Source: a virus
Virus record (IMG/VR): IMGVR_UViG_3300042564_000263
Span: 1 to 39,047 of that record
Reading direction: 5' to 3' (one strand)
DNA: 39,047 nt
Shown here: piece after piece, positions 36,573-39,047 of the stretch
Layout: every line of letters starts with the position of its first letter
Position numbering within the stretch: position 1 is the first letter of the stretch
Translations under genes and position numbers: made by a program
Notes under the pieces: model-generated
Database searches by the model: none
Told to the model about the DNA's origin: nothing
Seen by the model: the letters and a program-made list of their open reading frames with translations, nothing else

Positions 36573-36749
36573 TTATTCCTCGGTAGAGATTGCTTTACGT
36601 TTCTTAGGTGCTGCTTCTTCAGCAGCGGGTTCTTCCAGCGGAGCGTCTAGCACTTCGGTGTATTCATTGTGTTTACGCATTACTTCGGCATCACTCTCGT
36701 TATTAAACTCAACGATATTGCCTGTATGTACACATTTAAATTTAGCCAT
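36573..36749 (-). CDS. Small protein between capsid and tail fibre (58 aa)
   Basis: Start ATG 36749 was chosen because AAAGGAG lies upstream; the frame extends to 36821 but that part overlaps the terminator. The protein begins MAKFKCVHTGNIVEFNNESD, a strand-turn pattern, followed by a helix and an acidic-to-basic tail (EEPAAEEAAPKKRKA). Such small genes beside capsid may encode head decoration or fibre-attachment proteins; the role is unknown. Confidence 0.6.
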   Translation of the reverse strand: MAKFKCVHTGNIVEFNNESDAEVMRKHNEYTEVLDAPLEEPAAEEAAPKKRKAISTEE

Positions 36750-36799
36750 GTTGATAATTCTCCTTTGTGTAATACTCAAGGAACGAGTACTATAGAAAG

Positions 36800-36819
36800 G
36801 AGACCCCCGAAGGGGCCTC
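36800..36819 (-). terminator. UUCG-capped terminator after the capsid gene
   Basis: On the minus strand GAGGCCCC and GGGGTCTC pair (one G-T) around the extra-stable tetraloop TTCG, followed by CTTTCTAT. It lies 30 bases after the capsid stop. Partial stopping here would make far more capsid mRNA than tail mRNA. The U-run is imperfect, in line with partial termination. Confidence 0.75.
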
Positions 36820-36848
36820 ACTTAGTTACCTACTATTAAGCAGTACGC

Positions 36849-37772
36849 TTACGCTGGCACAGCCAAGGCAACAGCCGAGAAGTCACGCAGTTCAGCAGCA
36901 CCGAACAGAGTGTCAGCAGTCAACAATGTACCCAAGTACTCTTGTTTGTACTGCGACTGAGTGCGAACACCCTTCTGCTCAACGAACACTGCGAAGTCAC
37001 GGTGACCCATCAGTGCGATACGGGTAGCAGTGGAACCGCTAGTGGTATCAGCGTTGGTGGTGACATACACGGGGATACCGTACACGTTACCAATTTCACC
37101 TGTACGGATGGTGTTACCACGACCGGCTTCACCAACGAAGGCTTGCTCGGTAAAGCGGTTGATACCCATCAAGGTGTTACGTGTGGAAGGAGGAACGATC
37201 AGGAAACGACCATCCATAGGCACATCGTTGTCGTCCAGACGCTGAATGGTGCGGCGGATAGCAGCATCAGTCAAAGCACCAACGCCAGTGTTAGCACCAG
37301 CCACATAAGCGGTAGTACCATCAGCACCAGACAGAGCGCCGGAGTAAGCGGAAGTACCGCCACCACCGTTAACGCTACGGCCCAGTTCCAAGATGAAGCT
37401 GTCCACTTTACGAGCCAAGGCATAGCCCATGTCATCAGTGTAGAACTGACGCATAGAAGCCAGAGCTTGTGCTTCCACGATGTCTTCGATCAGAACAGAG
37501 GCTTCCCAGTGTTGGTTGATCTGCACCAGAGTCTCGGTAGCAGTGTCAGTGTTGAGCACCACTTGAGTCTGAGCAACCTTCTGGTTAGCCGACATACGAC
37601 CGGGTTTAGGCAAGTGGACGGTATCGCCCTTCTTACCAACGAAGTTCATCTTCTTGATGAGGTTAGCTGCGACCAAGTTCTTCTTGTATGTGGCGATAAT
37701 TTCGTCAGACCATACTTCGGGGATAAACTTGTCAGCAGTTGTAATTGTTTGATGTCCAGTACCTAAAGGCAT
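36849..37772 (-). CDS. Major capsid protein
   Basis: ATG 37772 was chosen for the GGAG site six bases before it; an in-frame TTG at 37784 lacks one. The 307-residue protein has typical coat features: N-terminal KFIPEVWSDEIIATYKKNLV, a long spine helix around FYTDDMGYALARKVDSFILE, and the A-domain segment GRFLIVPPSTRNTLMGINRF followed by IGNVYGIPVYVTTNAD. The end is FGAAELRDFSAVALAVPA. An HK97-type fold is expected. It follows the scaffold gene and precedes a strong hairpin. Confidence 0.88.
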   Translation of the reverse strand: MPLGTGHQTITTADKFIPEVWSDEIIATYKKNLVAANLIKKMNFVGKKGDTVHLPKPGRMSANQKVAQTQVVLNTDTATETLVQINQHWEASVLIEDIVEAQALASMRQFYTDDMGYALARKVDSFILELGRSVNGGGGTSAYSGALSGADGTTAYVAGANTGVGALTDAAIRRTIQRLDDNDVPMDGRFLIVPPSTRNTLMGINRFTEQAFVGEAGRGNTIRTGEIGNVYGIPVYVTTNADTTSGSTATRIALMGHRDFAVFVEQKGVRTQSQYKQEYLGTLLTADTLFGAAELRDFSAVALAVPA

Positions 37773-37807
37773 AATATACTCCAATAATTTCTAAATTGAT
37801 TAATAGT

Positions 37808-38587
37808 TCACTTGACTCGACCATCCGCATAAGCACTCATAATTTCAGGTTGGAGTTGCTCATAACGATCAGGGTCGGTCATCTTAAGACGGATTAAATC
37901 CGCACGACGATATACTTTCTTTGTAACTTCGCCAGAACCACCTGTATCAACACCAGCGGCTCGTAGAGCTTGTGCCTTCTGTTGCTTACCTGCATCCTGT
38001 ACGTTGTTAGAACGAACCTGTTTAATTTCTTTATATGTGCTCAAGAGTTCATCAGCGGAACTGAAGTCAAACTCGGCATCAGCCTTGGTATACAGACTCA
38101 TACGCACGGGACTAGCTTTAACCCACTCCTGAAATCCAGTATCGTTGGCAATAGTGCCAAAGTCAGGATGTTTGCTTGCTAGCTGTTGTGCTGTCTTCAT
38201 CCGTTTAAATTCAAGGTTGGCTTGTTTAGCCTCCAGAACAGCGGGATTGTTCTCAATTGCACGTTTAATTGAATCTTGAGGGTTCTCAAAGAAATCAACT
38301 TCGGGCGCACTTTCAACTTCTGGTTGCTTATCGCTTTCGAGTTGCCGTTTCAACAACTGGTCAGCCAATGACCGAACTTCATGTACCTCCTGTGCTTGCC
38401 TACCAATCATCTTCTCAGCTTCTTGGTGCATCTTAACAATGTCAGTTAATGACTTGTCTTTATACTTATCAGGAATTACACTCTCAATAACTTCTTGAAT
38501 TTGTCCCTTATCAGGGGTTTCATCCGTTACTTGATCAATGGTATCGTCAGTGTTGTTATCAAACGATTCGTCTTCAATAATTGCCAT
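37808..38587 (-). CDS. Scaffolding protein
   Basis: Start ATG 38587 follows AGGAGAAAG; a GTG at 38608 is less likely. The 259-residue protein is acidic at the N-terminus (EDESFDNNTDDTIDQVTDET) and helical in the middle (MHQEAEKMIGRQAQEVHEVR). It ends in a short basic helix (TKKVYRRADLIRLK), the usual coat-binding end of scaffolds. It lies just upstream of the capsid gene, the standard order. Scaffolds guide prohead assembly and then leave. Confidence 0.82.
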   Translation of the reverse strand: MAIIEDESFDNNTDDTIDQVTDETPDKGQIQEVIESVIPDKYKDKSLTDIVKMHQEAEKMIGRQAQEVHEVRSLADQLLKRQLESDKQPEVESAPEVDFFENPQDSIKRAIENNPAVLEAKQANLEFKRMKTAQQLASKHPDFGTIANDTGFQEWVKASPVRMSLYTKADAEFDFSSADELLSTYKEIKQVRSNNVQDAGKQQKAQALRAAGVDTGGSGEVTKKVYRRADLIRLKMTDPDRYEQLQPEIMSAYADGRVK

Positions 38588-38614
38588 ATTGTCTTTCTCC
38601 TGTCTCACGTAGAG

Positions 38615-38643
38615 ATTATAGGACTATGAAATGTGAATGCCTA
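38615..38643 (-). promoter_or_regulatory. Possible promoter before scaffold gene
   Basis: On the minus strand a perfect TATAAT (38620-38615) lies 17 bp after TAGGCA (38643-38638; four of six bases). It would start transcription about 20 bases before the scaffold ribosome site, in the 88-base gap after the zinc-ribbon gene. The -35 is weak and the spacing differs from the other four promoters, so it is only a candidate. Confidence 0.4.
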
Positions 38644-38675
38644 AGCATTTACCCGTTAATACTGTGATTGGATGG

Positions 38676-38906
38676 TTACTCGGAGTTCTTACTCACTTGA
38701 GCCATCTTCTCACTTCTCTTTCGTTCCCATGAGTGGTATGCACCGGGGAAAGCACCTGTGATGCCTTCCAAGTTACACCTCACACTGGAAACTATTCTTG
38801 TCGATGGTTTACCACAGGCTCTGCAAGAGAGTTCCCTGACAGTATCATCAACCAATGCCTCTGATATGTGACCATCTTCACACTTGAACTCGTACATTCT
38901 CCTCAT
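38676..38906 (-). CDS. FmdB-type zinc ribbon protein (76 aa)
   Basis: The sequence MRRMYEFKCEDGHISEALVD then CRACGKPSTRIVS fits the FmdB-like zinc ribbon (YEF.C..GH......C..CG). The C-terminus contains FPGAYHSWERKRSEKMAQ, close to a common ending in phage versions found beside head genes. An in-frame ATG at 38897 is an alternative start, but its ribosome site would be too close. The start overlaps the previous stop (ATGA). The role is unknown, possibly in late regulation or head assembly. Confidence 0.72.
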   Translation of the reverse strand: MRRMYEFKCEDGHISEALVDDTVRELSCRACGKPSTRIVSSVRCNLEGITGAFPGAYHSWERKRSEKMAQVSKNSE

Positions 38907-39047
38907 TGCTGAGTTCCTTGTACCAAATCATTGTAAATATCTTCACAAGTCTGTCGGCGATTAAGAATTAAATCTAGAATGTCCAACTGTCCTAGTCGGT
39001 AGTTCAATGATTGTTCGTCTTTCACAGTGCGAACATTAACTAGATTC
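38903..39047 (-). CDS. Hypothetical protein, 5' end missing
   Basis: The open frame on the minus strand enters from the right edge and ends with TGA at 38905-38903. At least 48 residues are visible (NLVNVRTVKDEQSLNYRLGQ, then LDILDLILNRRQTCEDIYND). The start lies outside the window. It is helical and Leu/Asp-rich. The four-base overlap with the FmdB-like gene supports a real gene. No family was recognised. Confidence 0.6.
   Translation of the reverse strand, partial: NLVNVRTVKDEQSLNYRLGQLDILDLILNRRQTCEDIYNDLVQGTQQ

Noticed and set aside
36750-36821. Extended start of the small gene after the capsid
   Set aside because: The extension runs through the capsid terminator hairpin, while ATG 36749 has a clear AAAGGAG site.
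36942-37766. 274-residue open frame on the plus strand opposite the capsid gene
   Set aside because: Ser/Thr/Val/His-rich shadow of the capsid gene, with no ribosome site and against the operon direction.

Overview
This window looks like most of the genome of a lytic, short-tailed (podovirus-type) bacteriophage. It has a T7-like replication set (primase-helicase, family A DNA polymerase, acidic-tailed SSB, 5'-3' exonuclease, endonuclease I) but no phage RNA polymerase, integrase or repressor was found. Transcription probably uses host RNA polymerase: four promoters share the form TTGACA-N16-TACA(A/G)T. T7-type replication without an RNA polymerase, plus a monomeric B12-dependent ribonucleotide reductase, ThyX, a MazG-like protein and PhoH, recalls roseophage SIO1 and the cobavirus group (Zobellviridae). 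That affinity rests on gene content, not on a database search. The host is probably a Gram-negative proteobacterium: there are perfect TTATCCACA DnaA boxes, LexA-type CTGT-N8-ACAG dyads, and a few GC-richer genes of a kind I associate with Burkholderiales phages. The host assignment is inference.

Layout. Positions 1-9419 (minus strand) carry a zinc-ribbon protein, an HNH-type endonuclease, small and large terminase, portal, a collagen-like fibre, a run of small membrane proteins (possible lysis functions) and a very large tail protein that runs off the left edge. Positions 9420-10571 are a non-coding hub. It holds the leftward late promoter, a 22-bp repeat shared with 12969-12990, paired 16-bp palindromes, a 20-bp tandem repeat, three perfect DnaA boxes (probable origin), an 18-bp palindrome, two LexA-box-like dyads and the rightward early promoter. 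Positions 10572-13635 (plus) hold about a dozen very small early genes, several with one membrane segment. Positions 13619-26451 (plus) hold DNA replication, a leucine tRNA with its own promoter, nucleases, nucleotide metabolism, PhoH and a ClpP-like serine protease, ending at a bidirectional terminator. Positions 26498-39047 (minus) hold the structural cassette, read from the right edge: a partial gene, an FmdB-like zinc ribbon, scaffold, major capsid, tail fibre, tail tube proteins A and B, collar fibre, cupin, three internal virion proteins, endolysin and a 3TM-type holin.

Both minus-strand arms belong to one late programme (terminase, portal, tail / scaffold, capsid, tail, lysis). The window is therefore best read as a circularly permuted or arbitrarily opened genome. 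Genes at both edges are cut, and directly joining the two ends does not give a clean reading frame.

How the genes work together: host polymerase reads the early block from 10493-10520. Host DnaA may help open the 10.2-kb origin for the phage primase-helicase and polymerase. Exonuclease and endonuclease I can degrade host DNA and resolve junctions, while RNR, ThyX and the MazG-like protein supply or clean up nucleotides. Late leftward transcription makes the packaging motor and virion.
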